NCBI GenBank assembly: GCA_902631785.1 | Contig: CACOZT010000004.1 | Span: 1-64,000, forward strand | Direction: 5' to 3' | Origin: an uncultured SAR86 cluster bacterium | GTDB taxonomy: Bacteria; Pseudomonadota; Gammaproteobacteria; Magnimaribacterales; D2472 | DNA length: 64,000 nucleotides | Notes under the pieces: model-generated | Seen by the model: only the letters and a program-made list of their open reading frames with translations | Databases searched by the model: none | What the model was told of the DNA's origin: nothing | In this document: positions 35,989 through 44,478 of the stretch, one piece after another | Layout: the number at the start of each line of letters is the position of its first letter | Numbering within the stretch: position 1 is the first letter of the stretch | Program-made: the position numbers and the translations under genes

Positions 35989-37972
35989 GTGAGGTAATTT
36001 TATCTCTACAAACAGCTGCTTTCTCAAATTCCATTTTTTTAGCTAAAGCAAACATCTCATCCTCAAGTTTTTGCAAAGTATCAGTAATATTTTCAACGGT
36101 ATCATCTTTAATCTTAAAAGTAACAATCTTATCAATGTCTTCTTTTTTCTTTTTAGTGTTTCCTTTTATAACTCTTGCACCTTCCATAATATCTTTTACT
36201 TTTGTTGAAATAGATTTTGGCGTTATGTTATTTTTATTATTGAACTCCTCTTGAATAGATCTTCTTCTATCTGTTTCATCAATTGCTCTTTGCATTGATC
36301 CAGTAACTTTGTCTGCATATAAAATAGCCTTACCCCTCAAATTTCTTGCTGCTCTTCCTATCGTTTGAATCAAGGTAGTATCAGATCTCAAAAATCCCTC
36401 TTTATCAGCATCTAAAACTGCAACTAGACTTACCTCAGGAATATCTAAGCCCTCTCTTAATAAATTAATACCAACGAGAACATCAAATTTACCTAGTCTA
36501 AGATCCCTTATAATTTCAACACGCTCTACTGTATCTATATCAGAGTGCATGTATCTTGCAGAAATATTATTTTCATTTAAATAATCTGTTAAATCTTCTG
36601 CCATTCTTTTTGTAAGGGTGGTTACCAATACTCTTTCTTTCATTGCAACCCTATCGTTACATTCTCCTATAACATCATCAATTTGCGTTGATGCAGGCCT
36701 TATTTCAACTTCAGGATCGGTTAAGCCGGTTGGTCTCACCAGTAATTCGACTAAATTGTCTTGTTTTTCATTTTCATACTTACTAGGCGTCGCTGAAACA
36801 TATATTCTTTGTGGTGCTAACATTTCCCATTCTTCAAATTTCAATGGTCTATTATCTAAAGCTGATGGAAGCCTAAAGCCATATTCAACTAAAGTTTCTT
36901 TCCTAGATCTATCGCCTTTATACATTGCTCCAATTTGAGGAACAGAAACATGAGACTCATCAATAAAAACAATTGCATCTTTAGGAATATAATCAAATAA
37001 GCATGGTGGTGACTCTCCTGCTTTTCTTCCACTTAAATATCGTGAGTAGTTCTCAATACCCTGACAATAACCAAGCTCACGCATCATCTCAATATCATAA
37101 TTCGTTCTCTCTTCTAGCCTTTGAGCTTCTACAAGTTTATTGTTATCTCTAAGAAAGCCTAGCCGAGTTTTTAATTCCTCTTTAATGTCAGGAATACAAT
37201 TAGTGACCGTATCTTTTGGAGTAACGTAGTGAGTTTTAGGAAAGATAGTCACTCTAGGTATCTCACTAATAATTACTCCTGTTAGAGGATCAAACCAAGA
37301 TAATTTTTCGATTTCATCACCAAAAAATTCAATTCTAAGTGCGTCTTTATCTGAATCAGCAGGATAAACATCAACAGTATCTCCTCTTACCCTAAATGTA
37401 GCTCTTCTAAAATCTAAATCATTTCTGGTATATTGCAGAGCAGACAATCTTAGCACTAGGTCTCGTTTAGATATCATATCTCCTCTATCTAAATGAACTA
37501 CCATTTTTAAATAAGATTCAGGTGCTCCTAAACCATAAATTGATGAAACAGTTGCGACCACAATTGTATCCTTTCTTTCAATCAAGGCCTTGGTTGCTGA
37601 AAGCCTCATTTGTTCAATATGCTCGTTTATAGAAGCATCTTTAGCAATATAAGTATCAGATGTTGGGACATATGCCTCTGGCTGATAATAATCATAATAA
37701 GATACAAAGTACTCGACAGAATTACTAGGAAAAAAGTCTCTAAACTCACCATATAGTTGTGCTGCGAGTGTTTTATTATGTGCCATAATTATTGCTGGTC
37801 TTTGCGTTTCCTCAATGACTTTTGCCATGGTGTAGGTTTTTCCAGATCCAGTAACGCCCAATAAAGTCTGATGTAGCAATCCATCTTCTAGCCCAGATAC
37901 CAAATTATCAATTGCTTCAGGCTGAGAGCCTGCCGGCTCAAAATCGGATTCTACCTTTAATGCTTTTGTCAT
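35963..37972 (-). CDS. uvrB: Excinuclease ABC subunit B
   Basis: A 669-residue nucleotide-excision-repair helicase, the standard length. Walker A GVTGSGKT (residues 40-47), the beta-hairpin [12 protein letters not shown] (92-103), DESHVSVPQ, the GRAARN motif VI and a C-terminal UVR domain ([17 protein letters not shown], binding UvrC) are all seen. No LexA-type CTGT-N8-ACAG palindrome is visible in the 45 bases up to the tRNA-Asn gene, so SOS control is not evident here. Overlaps the convergent transglycosylase by 26 bp. Confidence 0.97.
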   Translation of the reverse strand: MTKALKVESDFEPAGSQPEAIDNLVSGLEDGLLHQTLLGVTGSGKTYTMAKVIEETQRPAIIMAHNKTLAAQLYGEFRDFFPSNSVEYFVSYYDYYQPEAYVPTSDTYIAKDASINEHIEQMRLSATKALIERKDTIVVATVSSIYGLGAPESYLKMVVHLDRGDMISKRDLVLRLSALQYTRNDLDFRRATFRVRGDTVDVYPADSDKDALRIEFFGDEIEKLSWFDPLTGVIISEIPRVTIFPKTHYVTPKDTVTNCIPDIKEELKTRLGFLRDNNKLVEAQRLEERTNYDIEMMRELGYCQGIENYSRYLSGRKAGESPPCLFDYIPKDAIVFIDESHVSVPQIGAMYKGDRSRKETLVEYGFRLPSALDNRPLKFEEWEMLAPQRIYVSATPSKYENEKQDNLVELLVRPTGLTDPEVEIRPASTQIDDVIGECNDRVAMKERVLVTTLTKRMAEDLTDYLNENNISARYMHSDIDTVERVEIIRDLRLGKFDVLVGINLLREGLDIPEVSLVAVLDADKEGFLRSDTTLIQTIGRAARNLRGKAILYADKVTGSMQRAIDETDRRRSIQEEFNNKNNITPKSISTKVKDIMEGARVIKGNTKKKKEDIDKIVTFKIKDDTVENITDTLQKLEDEMFALAKKMEFEKAAVCRDKITSLKRKLIDL

Positions 37973-38001
37973 TTACTTATATATAAAAAATTACTTATAA
38001 T
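37973..38001 (+). promoter_or_regulatory. Predicted sigma-70 promoter of tRNA-Asn
   Basis: A weak -35 TTACTT (37973-37978), a 17-bp spacer and a perfect -10 TATAAT (37996-38001) precede the tRNA by 16 bases. It lies in the short gap upstream of the divergent uvrB start. Confidence 0.5.
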
Positions 38002-38017
38002 GCTCTGCTATTAGCGT

Positions 38018-38092
38018 TCCTCAGTAGCTCAGCGGTAGAGCAGTTGACTGTTAATCAATTGGTCGTTGGTTCGATCCCAACCTGAGGAGCCA
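38018..38092 (+). tRNA. tRNA-Asn (anticodon GTT)
   Basis: A 75-nt tRNA with acceptor TCCTCAG pairing with CTGAGGA, D-arm GCTCAGCGGTAGAGC, anticodon loop CTGTTAA (GTT, reads AAC/AAU), T-arm TTGGTTCGATCCCAA, and encoded GCCA end. Confidence 0.97.
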
Positions 38093-38119
38093 TTTTACAT
38101 TTATTCTAAAAAGTTTCAT

Positions 38120-38536
38120 TCAAGAATTCAAAATAAAAAACTTTTTTAATAGTTTAAAAATGTTCTCTCTTGTTTTTAAAAAAGCGTTTCTCGATTGCAA
38201 ATCATTTAATTGATCATTGTCTGGATCTTCATTTGGCCAGTGAAGCATCTCAGTATTATTAGGCAATACTGGACAGACCTCCTCTGAGCAAAGGGTAATT
38301 ACATAATCTAATTCATTCATAAAATCATCATCCAAATCTTTAATTGATTTAGTTTTATGAGATGAAATGTCAATTCCGATTTCACTCATAACCTTTACAG
38401 CATCCTTATGGACGATCTTGGCAGGCTTTGAACCTGCACTTCTAATATCAAATGATTTTGGCAACATATCTCTTGCTAAACCTTCAGCGATTTGGCTTCT
38501 TCCAGAATTGCCAACACATAGAAACAAAATATTCAT
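38120..38536 (-). CDS. ArsC-like low-molecular-weight phosphatase (arsenate reductase family)
   Basis: A 138-residue protein from the ATG at 38536; an in-frame extension to 38719 would overlap the divergent sulfotransferase gene and lacks family similarity. The P-loop CVGNSGRS at 7-14 is the CX5R(S) active site of LMW phosphotyrosine phosphatases. Blocks SAGSKPAKIVHKDAVKVM, VITLCSEEVCPVLP and HWPNEDP are those of the thioredoxin-coupled ArsC type. It would reduce arsenate or dephosphorylate a protein; no arsR or arsB is nearby, so arsenic resistance is inference only. Confidence 0.85.
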   Translation of the reverse strand: MNILFLCVGNSGRSQIAEGLARDMLPKSFDIRSAGSKPAKIVHKDAVKVMSEIGIDISSHKTKSIKDLDDDFMNELDYVITLCSEEVCPVLPNNTEMLHWPNEDPDNDQLNDLQSRNAFLKTRENIFKLLKKFFILNS

Positions 38537-38597
38537 ATCAAAATTGTAGATTTGAAGATATAAGGTTATCTTATATCTTTTATACATAATATTAAAA

Positions 38598-39716
38598 GTG
38601 ATTAAAAGTATTAGCGTTGAAAGCATGTTAAGAGGCCTAGATGGAAAGCTTGGGGAAGATGATTTCTCTAAACCACTGGAGATTCTTATAAATTCAGCAA
38701 ATAAAAATAACGAATTCAATCTATTTGGTTCAATTGCATTTAAGAATCAATTACGAGATCGACTTAAGATGAGGAGCAAATTATACGAATTTACAAAGGG
38801 TAAGGATTTTCCCTCTCCTTCAAGTCCAGTTTTTGTGACTGGACTTCCAAGATCTGGTACTACTTTTCTTTTCAACTTACTAGCCTTAGACAAAAATCAT
38901 AGATCGCCAAGATATTGGGAAATAATGTCACTAATGCCTTTAGTGAAAAATGATTTTGATATTAAAAGGCGGGAATTAAAAATAAATGCTGAACTTCAGT
39001 TTGCAAGAATTATTATTCCAAAATTAAGAAATATGCATCATATTCGAGCAAACTCTCCAGAGGAATGTGAATTGCTAGCAACAATCAATGTCCGAAGTTT
39101 CGTATATATGTGTATGGCAAATGTTCCTGAGTATGTCGAGTATTTAAAAGATTGTAGTTTTGAGTCTGTATTCAAATGGCATAAAAAATTCTTTCAAGTT
39201 CTTGAAATAAACGGTAGGCCAAAAAGATGGTTATTAAAAGATCCAAGTCATATCGGGCATATATCAGAAATATTATCTGTTTATCCAAATGCTAAATTCA
39301 TTAATATTCATAGAAATCCTATAGAGTCAGTTGGATCTTTCTGCAGCTTAGCTAAAAACATAAGGTCTGCATTTTCAAAAAATATAAATCCTCAAGAAAT
39401 TGGAGATTCAATCATGGATTTTTGGCAACATAATCTTGAAAAAGGTATTCATTCAAAAAAAGAACTTTCTTCTGATCAAATTATAGATATCAGTTATACC
39501 AATTTTATAAATGATCCATTAACAACCATTAAGAATATTTATAGTAAGTTTGGATTTGACATGGATATCTCCACAGAGAATGAGATTGAAAGTTATCTTT
39601 TAAAACAATCTAAATTACAAAAAGAAAAACATTCTTATTCTTTAGAAGAATTTGGATTGAGTAATGAAAAAATTGAATATCATTTTAAAAATTACATAAT
39701 GAGCTATGAATTTTGA
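38598..39716 (+). CDS. Sulfotransferase family protein
   Basis: A 372-residue protein with the 5'-phosphosulfate-binding loop TGLPRSGTTFLFNLL (residues 74-88) and the 3'-phosphate segment WLLKDPSHIGH...FINIHRNPIESVGS, defining a PAPS-dependent sulfotransferase of the Sulfotransfer_3 type. Start is GTG at 38598; an ATG 27 bases later is an alternative, and neither has a strong ribosome site. The acceptor (carbohydrate, lipid or small molecule) cannot be told. It is divergent from the ArsC-like gene with a 61-bp gap. Confidence 0.85.
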   Translation: MIKSISVESMLRGLDGKLGEDDFSKPLEILINSANKNNEFNLFGSIAFKNQLRDRLKMRSKLYEFTKGKDFPSPSSPVFVTGLPRSGTTFLFNLLALDKNHRSPRYWEIMSLMPLVKNDFDIKRRELKINAELQFARIIIPKLRNMHHIRANSPEECELLATINVRSFVYMCMANVPEYVEYLKDCSFESVFKWHKKFFQVLEINGRPKRWLLKDPSHIGHISEILSVYPNAKFINIHRNPIESVGSFCSLAKNIRSAFSKNINPQEIGDSIMDFWQHNLEKGIHSKKELSSDQIIDISYTNFINDPLTTIKNIYSKFGFDMDISTENEIESYLLKQSKLQKEKHSYSLEEFGLSNEKIEYHFKNYIMSYEF

Positions 39717-39750
39717 TGATAAAATTACATTTATAATCTAAGGCAAATAA

Positions 39751-40365
39751 TTGAAAATTAAGAATCACACAATTTATTTATCTTTTTCACTTTTACTAAT
39801 GCTAAGTTCATGTGTTGATGTTAATGAAAATGATATAGCCACTAATATTTTGGAGAAAAAAATGACGTTAGTAACAATAAAAACATCTCATGGAGATATT
39901 CAACTTGAACTTGATGGCGATAAAGCACCTATTACAGTTGAAAACTTCAAAACAATAGCTAGCTCTGGATACTATGAAGGAACAATATTTCACAGGGTTA
40001 TTAATGGTTTTATGATCCAGGGTGGTGGATTAACAGCTGATATGAACAATAAGTCAAGTGGCACTAGTCCAATACAAAATGAAGCTAATAATGGCCTTTC
40101 TAATGATAGAGGTACTATTGCAATGGCAAGAACTATGGATCCTCATTCTGCTACAAGTCAGTTTTTTATCAATCACAAAGATAATGGGTTTCTAAATCAT
40201 ACCGGTGAAACATCACAGGGATGGGGTTACGCAGTTTTTGGTAAGGTTACTGAAGGTATGGAAGTAGTTGATAAAATTGCCGATGTACCAACTGGTTCAT
40301 CTGGGGCATATCAAGACGTTCCTGAAGAAGTTATAACCATTGAGTCTGTTACTATTAGTGAATGA
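39751..40365 (+). CDS. ppiB: Cyclophilin-type peptidyl-prolyl isomerase with possible lipoprotein leader
   Basis: A 204-residue form begins at TTG (39751) with a lipoprotein signal [11 protein letters not shown] (Cys21). A shorter form begins at ATG 39862 ([11 protein letters not shown]), preceded by a GGAG ribosome site, and equals cytosolic PpiB. The cyclophilin core shows [14 protein letters not shown] (catalytic Arg), [17 protein letters not shown] and [12 protein letters not shown]. It overlaps lpxH by 4 bp, as in other gammaproteobacteria. Which start is used, or both, decides whether it works in the envelope or the cytosol. Confidence 0.92.
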   Translation: MKIKNHTIYLSFSLLLMLSSCVDVNENDIATNILEKKMTLVTIKTSHGDIQLELDGDKAPITVENFKTIASSGYYEGTIFHRVINGFMIQGGGLTADMNNKSSGTSPIQNEANNGLSNDRGTIAMARTMDPHSATSQFFINHKDNGFLNHTGETSQGWGYAVFGKVTEGMEVVDKIADVPTGSSGAYQDVPEEVITIESVTISE

Positions 40366-41072
40366 AGCCGCGCTTTATATCAGATATACATCTAAGCGAA
40401 AATAATCCTCATTTAACTAATGCTTTTAAAGTATTTCTAAATGAATCTAAGGAAGCTTGTACTCATCTTTTTATATTAGGTGACTTATTTGAAATCTGGA
40501 TTGGAGATGATGATGACAATTCTTTCATTCAAGATATAAAGAAAACTCTTATTGGTTTTACTCTAGATGGTCCTGAGACATTTCTAATGCATGGCAACAG
40601 AGATTTCTTGATTGGTAAAGCTTTTGCAGATGAGGTTGGGATTTCTATATTATCTGATCCTTATACATTGGACATTAACGGTATGAAAGCAATCTTAAGT
40701 CATGGGGATTTCTTGTGTACCGATGATTCTGATTACATAGAATTTAGAAATAAGGTTAGATCTGAGGCATGGCAGAAAGATTTCTTATCTAAAAGTATTG
40801 ATGAGAGAAATGAAATCGCAAACTCATTAAGATCTGATAGCAAAGATGCTACTTCTGAAAAGTCTCTTGAAATCACAGATGCAAATCTTGAAACAGTAAA
40901 TAATTTCATTCAAGAAAATAAGCCAGATATTTTTATTCATGGTCATACACATAGGCCAAAAATACATGAACATAATTCAACTAAAAGAGTTGTTCTAGGA
41001 GATTGGGATAAGTTTGGTTGGTATTTTTCTATTGAAGAAAGTAATCTAAATTTAAAAGAATTTAAAATCTAA
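40362..41072 (+). CDS. lpxH: UDP-2,3-diacylglucosamine diphosphatase
   Basis: A 236-residue calcineurin-like phosphoesterase of lipid A synthesis that releases UMP to form lipid X at the inner-membrane surface. Metal motifs: [12 protein letters not shown] (4-15), [33 protein letters not shown] and the late IHGHTHRP. The ATGA overlap with ppiB indicates coupling. Its presence shows that the organism makes lipid A of the classical gammaproteobacterial type. Confidence 0.95.
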   Translation: MKPRFISDIHLSENNPHLTNAFKVFLNESKEACTHLFILGDLFEIWIGDDDDNSFIQDIKKTLIGFTLDGPETFLMHGNRDFLIGKAFADEVGISILSDPYTLDINGMKAILSHGDFLCTDDSDYIEFRNKVRSEAWQKDFLSKSIDERNEIANSLRSDSKDATSEKSLEITDANLETVNNFIQENKPDIFIHGHTHRPKIHEHNSTKRVVLGDWDKFGWYFSIEESNLNLKEFKI

Positions 41073-41080
41073 AAACAGCA

Positions 41081-41109
41081 TTGTTTTAAACTCAAATATA
41101 CTGTATATT
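41081..41109 (+). promoter_or_regulatory. Predicted umuDC promoter
   Basis: A -35 TTGTTT (41081-41086), 17-bp spacer and -10 TATATT (41104-41109). The -10 lies inside the LexA operator, so bound LexA would exclude RNA polymerase. Confidence 0.6.
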
Positions 41110-41118
41110 TATACAGTA
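41099..41118 (+). promoter_or_regulatory. LexA operator (SOS box) upstream of umuD
   Basis: TACTGTATATTTATACAGTA differs at a single central position from the E. coli LexA consensus TACTGTATATATATACAGTA, and CTGT-N8-ACAG is exact. It ends 13 bases before the umuD ATG and covers the predicted -10. Confidence 0.95.
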
Positions 41119-41131
41119 TTTAGTAATTCCT

Positions 41132-41560
41132 ATGAAAGTTGACTATATCGGAAAAATTTCTGAAGAAAATCTGCCGGCAATATTTGTGCCCTATTTTCTT
41201 GAATCAGTCCATGCCGGATTCCCCAGTCCGGCAAGCGACTATATTGAAAGTCCTATAGATTTAAATAAGCATCTAATAAAAAATGGTGCTGCAACTTTTT
41301 TGGTCAGAGCTCAAGGACAATCTATGGTTGGTTCTGGTATTACTGACCAAGCAGTTTTAGTAGTAGATAGAAGCATCAAACCATCCCATAACAGTATTGT
41401 GGTTGCAACAATAGACGGCGAATTTGTATGCAAAAGATTGAAGCTCAAACCAAGAATGTGCTTAATGCCAGATAATCCTGAGTACCCTCCTATCTTCATT
41501 AATAGCGGACAAGAATTAGAGATAGTAGGAACTGTAACTGCAGCAATTAATAAATTCTAA
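41132..41560 (+). CDS. umuD: UmuD-like translesion polymerase subunit (S24 autoprotease)
   Basis: A 142-residue S24 peptidase-fold protein. The cleavage site A28-G29 (VHAGFPSPASDY) and the catalytic dyad S64 (GQSMVGSGI) and K101 (FVCKRL) match E. coli UmuD C24-G25, S60 and K97 with a constant offset of 4. RecA-promoted self-cleavage would yield UmuD', which joins UmuC to form polymerase V. A near-perfect LexA box controls the unit. The umuC start shares one base with its stop (TAATG). Confidence 0.95.
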   Translation: MKVDYIGKISEENLPAIFVPYFLESVHAGFPSPASDYIESPIDLNKHLIKNGAATFLVRAQGQSMVGSGITDQAVLVVDRSIKPSHNSIVVATIDGEFVCKRLKLKPRMCLMPDNPEYPPIFINSGQELEIVGTVTAAINKF

Positions 41561-42822
41561 TGGCTTTTGCTCTTGTTGACTGTGAAAGTTTTTATGCGTC
41601 TTGCGAAAGAATTTTTCGTCCAGATCTAAAGAATACTCCTATTGTTGTTCTTTCTAATAATGATGGTTGCGTCATAGCAAGAAGTACAGAAGCAAAAAAA
41701 ATGGGAATTGGAATGGGTGTTCCGTGGTTTAAAGTTAGAGAATCTTTCCTTAAACAGAATGGAAAAGTGTTTTCGTCAAATTTTACATTTTATGGAGATA
41801 TATCTGCCAGAGTGATGAATATACTTGAAGGATTTGTTCCGAGAGTTGAGATATACAGTATTGATGAAGCCTTTTTAGATTTAGATACTTTAAAACAGAA
41901 TTATGACCTTTATGACTTTGGTTGTCATATAAGATCTTTGGTGAGGCAATGGACGGGAATCCCAGTTCGAATAGGAATAGCTCCGAATAAAACTTTAAGC
42001 AAAATTGCTATAAATGAAATCAAAAGAAAGAATATACCAACGTCGGTTATTTATTTATCAGACAAAGAGCAAATTAGAATTGCTCTAAAACACACTCCGG
42101 TTGGTAAAGTATGGGGAGTTGGGAGGAGATTGAATGATCATTTAAACAATGCCGGCATCAATACGGCATTAGATCTTGCAAACATAAGTCCACAGAATAT
42201 TAGAAAAAAATTTAGCATAGTTTTAGAAAGAACAGTGAGAGAGCTGAGAGGCGAAAGATGTCTTGATATAGAGGATGATATCTCATCAAAAAAACAAATT
42301 GTTGTAAGCAGAAGCTTTGGCGAAAGAGTATCTAATTTAGAAACGTTAAAACCTATAGTTAGTAATTTTGCTGTTAGGGCAGCAGAAAAGTTAAGAAGTG
42401 AAAAACAAAAATGCTCTCAAGTTTCTGTTTTCGTAAGAACTAGCCCTTTTAATAAAAATAAACCTCAACACTCAGACTTAAAAACAATTGGACTTATTAC
42501 TCCTACGAACGATACTAGAGATATTCTTACAGCAGCGAAAAAAGGATTATTGCCTATCTTTAGATCTGGATATGATTATGCAAAAGCAGGAATAATCTTA
42601 AACAAATTTACTGGTGAGCATATTAAACAATATTCTTTGTTTAAAGATCCTAATGATCCTAAGCAAAATACCAGATTAATGAAGTATCTTGATCGAATGA
42701 ATGCTTATGAAACTCAAATTTACTATGCATCTCAAAATACAAAAAAATGGTCACCTATGAAACAAAACATGACTTCACCTAAGTACACAACTAATTGGTA
42801 TGACTTACCAAAGGTAAATTAA
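41560..42822 (+). CDS. umuC: UmuC, Y-family DNA polymerase V catalytic subunit
   Basis: A 420-residue Y-family polymerase. The palm motifs are FALVDCESFYASCERIF (catalytic D7) and YSIDEAFLDL (D and E near 105-106). Next are the helix-hairpin-helix region (GKVWGVGRRLNDHL), the little finger domain, and a C-terminal DUF4113-type tail (KYTTNWYDLP) typical of UmuC. It does error-prone bypass of DNA lesions. It is in an operon with umuD and the 114-residue gene that follows. Confidence 0.97.
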   Translation: MAFALVDCESFYASCERIFRPDLKNTPIVVLSNNDGCVIARSTEAKKMGIGMGVPWFKVRESFLKQNGKVFSSNFTFYGDISARVMNILEGFVPRVEIYSIDEAFLDLDTLKQNYDLYDFGCHIRSLVRQWTGIPVRIGIAPNKTLSKIAINEIKRKNIPTSVIYLSDKEQIRIALKHTPVGKVWGVGRRLNDHLNNAGINTALDLANISPQNIRKKFSIVLERTVRELRGERCLDIEDDISSKKQIVVSRSFGERVSNLETLKPIVSNFAVRAAEKLRSEKQKCSQVSVFVRTSPFNKNKPQHSDLKTIGLITPTNDTRDILTAAKKGLLPIFRSGYDYAKAGIILNKFTGEHIKQYSLFKDPNDPKQNTRLMKYLDRMNAYETQIYYASQNTKKWSPMKQNMTSPKYTTNWYDLPKVN

Positions 42823-43167
42823 ATGATAAAGAAATTAAATAAACATCGAACTTTAAGAGGCGGTATGTGGCCTAAATGGTATAAAGATTCATCAGAGTAC
42901 ACCAAGTTAAGCTTTCATGTATGGGACATTTATTTTATGTTGAGAGAGTTAGAGAGCAGGTTAGAGTTTAGTGCTCTTAGATTAAAACATGCAATACGCT
43001 TTCATAAGTCCAAACAAAAGAGAGCTGAGTTAAGGTTTCAACAAAGAATATTGAATGAGCACTTGAATCAAATTAGCCAATTATTAGAAAAAAATAATGA
43101 TTTAAGAAAATGGACTTTTGAAAAAGAGCATGAAGTAAGTTGTTTTGATTATGATTCTTATGATTAA
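42823..43167 (+). CDS. Unknown small protein, third gene of the umuDC operon
   Basis: A 114-residue protein I do not recognise. Its ATG follows the umuC stop without a gap (TAAATG), so it belongs to the same SOS-controlled transcript. The sequence is basic and largely helical, with a Trp/Tyr-rich start (GGMWPKWYKDSS), a central helix rich in Arg, Lys and Glu (about 40-95) and an acidic end (DYDSYD). No signal peptide, membrane segment or enzymatic motif is visible. A role as a DNA-repair accessory is inferred from position alone. Confidence 0.7.
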   Translation: MIKKLNKHRTLRGGMWPKWYKDSSEYTKLSFHVWDIYFMLRELESRLEFSALRLKHAIRFHKSKQKRAELRFQQRILNEHLNQISQLLEKNNDLRKWTFEKEHEVSCFDYDSYD

Positions 43168-43188
43168 GTATTGTTAAATTTATAGTAA

Positions 43189-43563
43189 CTAGCTTAAATC
43201 GATTGCAAAATCTTTTAAAATCTCGATATCCACAATGCTTAAAGCTTTTTTATTAGTTCTTTTAAGATATATTTTAGGTGCAAAACCACATTCATATGCT
43301 TCTTTCCACCTTTCAGCACATAAACACCAAGAATCACCTTCTTTTAGGCCAGGGAAATCAAATTCTGGTCGTGGAGTAGATAAATCATTGCCTCTGCTCT
43401 TTGAGAATTCTAAAAATTCTGAAGTTACTTGAGCGCATACAACATGAAGACCTCGATCGAGTTCATCAGTCCGACAAAAGCCATCTCTATAAAAACCAGT
43501 TATAGGATTTGAACAACACTCTTCAATAATTTCATCGAAAACATTAGTTTGATTCTTTTTCAT
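43189..43563 (-). CDS. DUF2237 family protein
   Basis: A 124-residue protein with the conserved DUF2237 blocks: CSNPITGFYRDGFCRTD (17-33), LHVVCAQVTSEFLEFSKS, GNDLSTPRPEFDFPGL and GDSWCLCAERWKEA, with several conserved Cys. The biochemical role of the family is unknown. Its first 20 bases overlap the preceding 65-residue gene, so the three small minus-strand genes 43189-43986 form one operon. Confidence 0.88.
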   Translation of the reverse strand: MKKNQTNVFDEIIEECCSNPITGFYRDGFCRTDELDRGLHVVCAQVTSEFLEFSKSRGNDLSTPRPEFDFPGLKEGDSWCLCAERWKEAYECGFAPKIYLKRTNKKALSIVDIEILKDFAIDLS

Positions 43564-43741
43564 CTAATTCTTTTTTATATTTTTCATAATCTTCCCAGTC
43601 ATGAGGAGTTCCAACATTTTGAATTCCTTTCATCGCCCTAAATAAACTTTTTGTTCTTAGCGATGTAGAGTCTTCTTCTTTTCCAAAGATTTTATTCCAA
43701 CCGACCTTAAAAAATTTTACAAAATTTTTCTTGTTAGCCAT
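43544..43741 (-). CDS. Small uncharacterised protein
   Basis: A 65-residue basic-to-acidic helical protein (MANKKNFVKFFKVGWNK ... HDWEDYEKYKKELDEKE) with no recognised domain and no signal peptide. It is credible as a gene because it shares one base with the upstream gene (TAATG) and overlaps the DUF2237 gene by 20 bp, the usual coupling pattern here. Confidence 0.6.
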   Translation of the reverse strand: MANKKNFVKFFKVGWNKIFGKEEDSTSLRTKSLFRAMKGIQNVGTPHDWEDYEKYKKELDEKESN

Positions 43742-43986
43742 TATTCCTCATCTTCAAATTCACAAGACATCTTTGCGACAACTTCACCTTCGACTCTTAG
43801 ATTAACTTTTGCCCTTCCTTGCATAGTTCCAGTGACAGTACATTGTTCAATACTTTCTTCAACAATAAGACGAACGATTTCTTTTAATTCATTTATCGAT
43901 AACTCACTTACCGTTCTTTCATCTGATTTATCAGAAGCAAATAAAATGTTTGGAACTAAAAAAATTAGTAAAAATAAAAGTTTCAT
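43741..43986 (-). CDS. Small secreted protein, function unknown
   Basis: An 81-residue protein with a signal peptide (LLFLLIFLVPNILFAS). The ATG at 43986 is preferred over one 12 bases earlier because GAGGT lies 5 bases before it, while the earlier ATG overlaps that site. The mature part is acidic, with two Cys (CTVTGTM ... KMSCEFEDEE) that could pair. It is first in the three-gene unit ending in DUF2237. No family is recognised. Confidence 0.6.
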   Translation of the reverse strand: MKLLFLLIFLVPNILFASDKSDERTVSELSINELKEIVRLIVEESIEQCTVTGTMQGRAKVNLRVEGEVVAKMSCEFEDEE

Positions 43987-44047
43987 ACATGACCTCATTT
44001 GGTTTTAATATAATGATATTAAATCATACATTTAAGAGATTAAAAAA

Positions 44048-44368
44048 ATGGATAAGTCAGAAATTCTTTTCAATGAAAAATGCTCAATATGTAATTATGA
44101 AATAAAGCATTACAAAAAAAGATCTAATTTAAATTTTGTAGACTGCAGTGAAATGGATGATAAGTATCTTAAAAAACTCCATGTGAGATTAGATGACGGT
44201 TCAGAGATTTCAGGAGTAGACGCCTTTATATATGTTTGGCAAAGGACTGAGGGATATGGCTGGTTAGCAAAATTTGTAAACCTTCCTTTTGTCTATCAAA
44301 TATCAAAAATAGGTTATTCATTTATAGCTTTTATTCTTTTCTATAGATATAAATTATTCTCTAAATGA
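44048..44368 (+). CDS. DCC-family thiol-disulfide oxidoreductase-like protein (DUF393)
   Basis: A 106-residue protein with a C12-x2-C15 pair in FNEKCSICNYEI. The family motif is usually DGxCxxC; the leading Asp is Asn here. The later GVDAFIYVWQRT and the C-terminal hydrophobic segment (YSFIAFILFYRY) agree with DUF393 proteins, thought to be membrane-attached thiol-redox proteins. The gene ends 4 bp before the Fur box of bfr. The substrate is unknown. Confidence 0.8.
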   Translation: MDKSEILFNEKCSICNYEIKHYKKRSNLNFVDCSEMDDKYLKKLHVRLDDGSEISGVDAFIYVWQRTEGYGWLAKFVNLPFVYQISKIGYSFIAFILFYRYKLFSK

Positions 44369-44372
44369 GAAT

Positions 44373-44391
44373 GATAATCAAAATAATTATC
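44373..44391 (+). promoter_or_regulatory. Fur box upstream of bacterioferritin
   Basis: GATAATCAAAATAATTATC matches the E. coli Fur consensus GATAATGATAATCATTATC at 16 of 19 positions in the same 6-6-1-6 arrangement, and is flanked to give the wider palindrome AATGATAAT-N7-ATTATCATT. It lies 26 bp upstream of the best -35 for bfr. Confidence 0.75.
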
Positions 44392-44417
44392 ATTAAAAAA
44401 ATACCTTATATCAGTAG

Positions 44418-44445
44418 TTTACAATGAATATAATTTTACTATAAT
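44418..44445 (+). promoter_or_regulatory. Predicted promoter of bacterioferritin gene
   Basis: A -35 TTTACA (44418-44423), 16-bp spacer and a perfect -10 TATAAT (44440-44445), 33 bases before the ATG. A GGAG ribosome site follows. Confidence 0.6.
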
Positions 44446-44478
44446 CATACTTTATTAGTGTATTTGGAGTAATATTAT

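Noticed and set aside
37973..38017. LexA box upstream of uvrB
   Set aside because: I looked for CTGT-N8-ACAG in the short upstream gap and found none; SOS control of uvrB is not claimed.
38100..38147. A/T-rich inverted repeat AAAAAGTTT / AAACTTTTT after tRNA-Asn
   Set aside because: It is composed almost only of A-T pairs and overlaps the ArsC-like coding end, so it is a weak terminator candidate and was not listed.
38537..38719. N-terminal extension of the ArsC-like gene
   Set aside because: The conserved P-loop starts six residues after the ATG at 38536; the extension overlaps the divergent sulfotransferase and has no family similarity.
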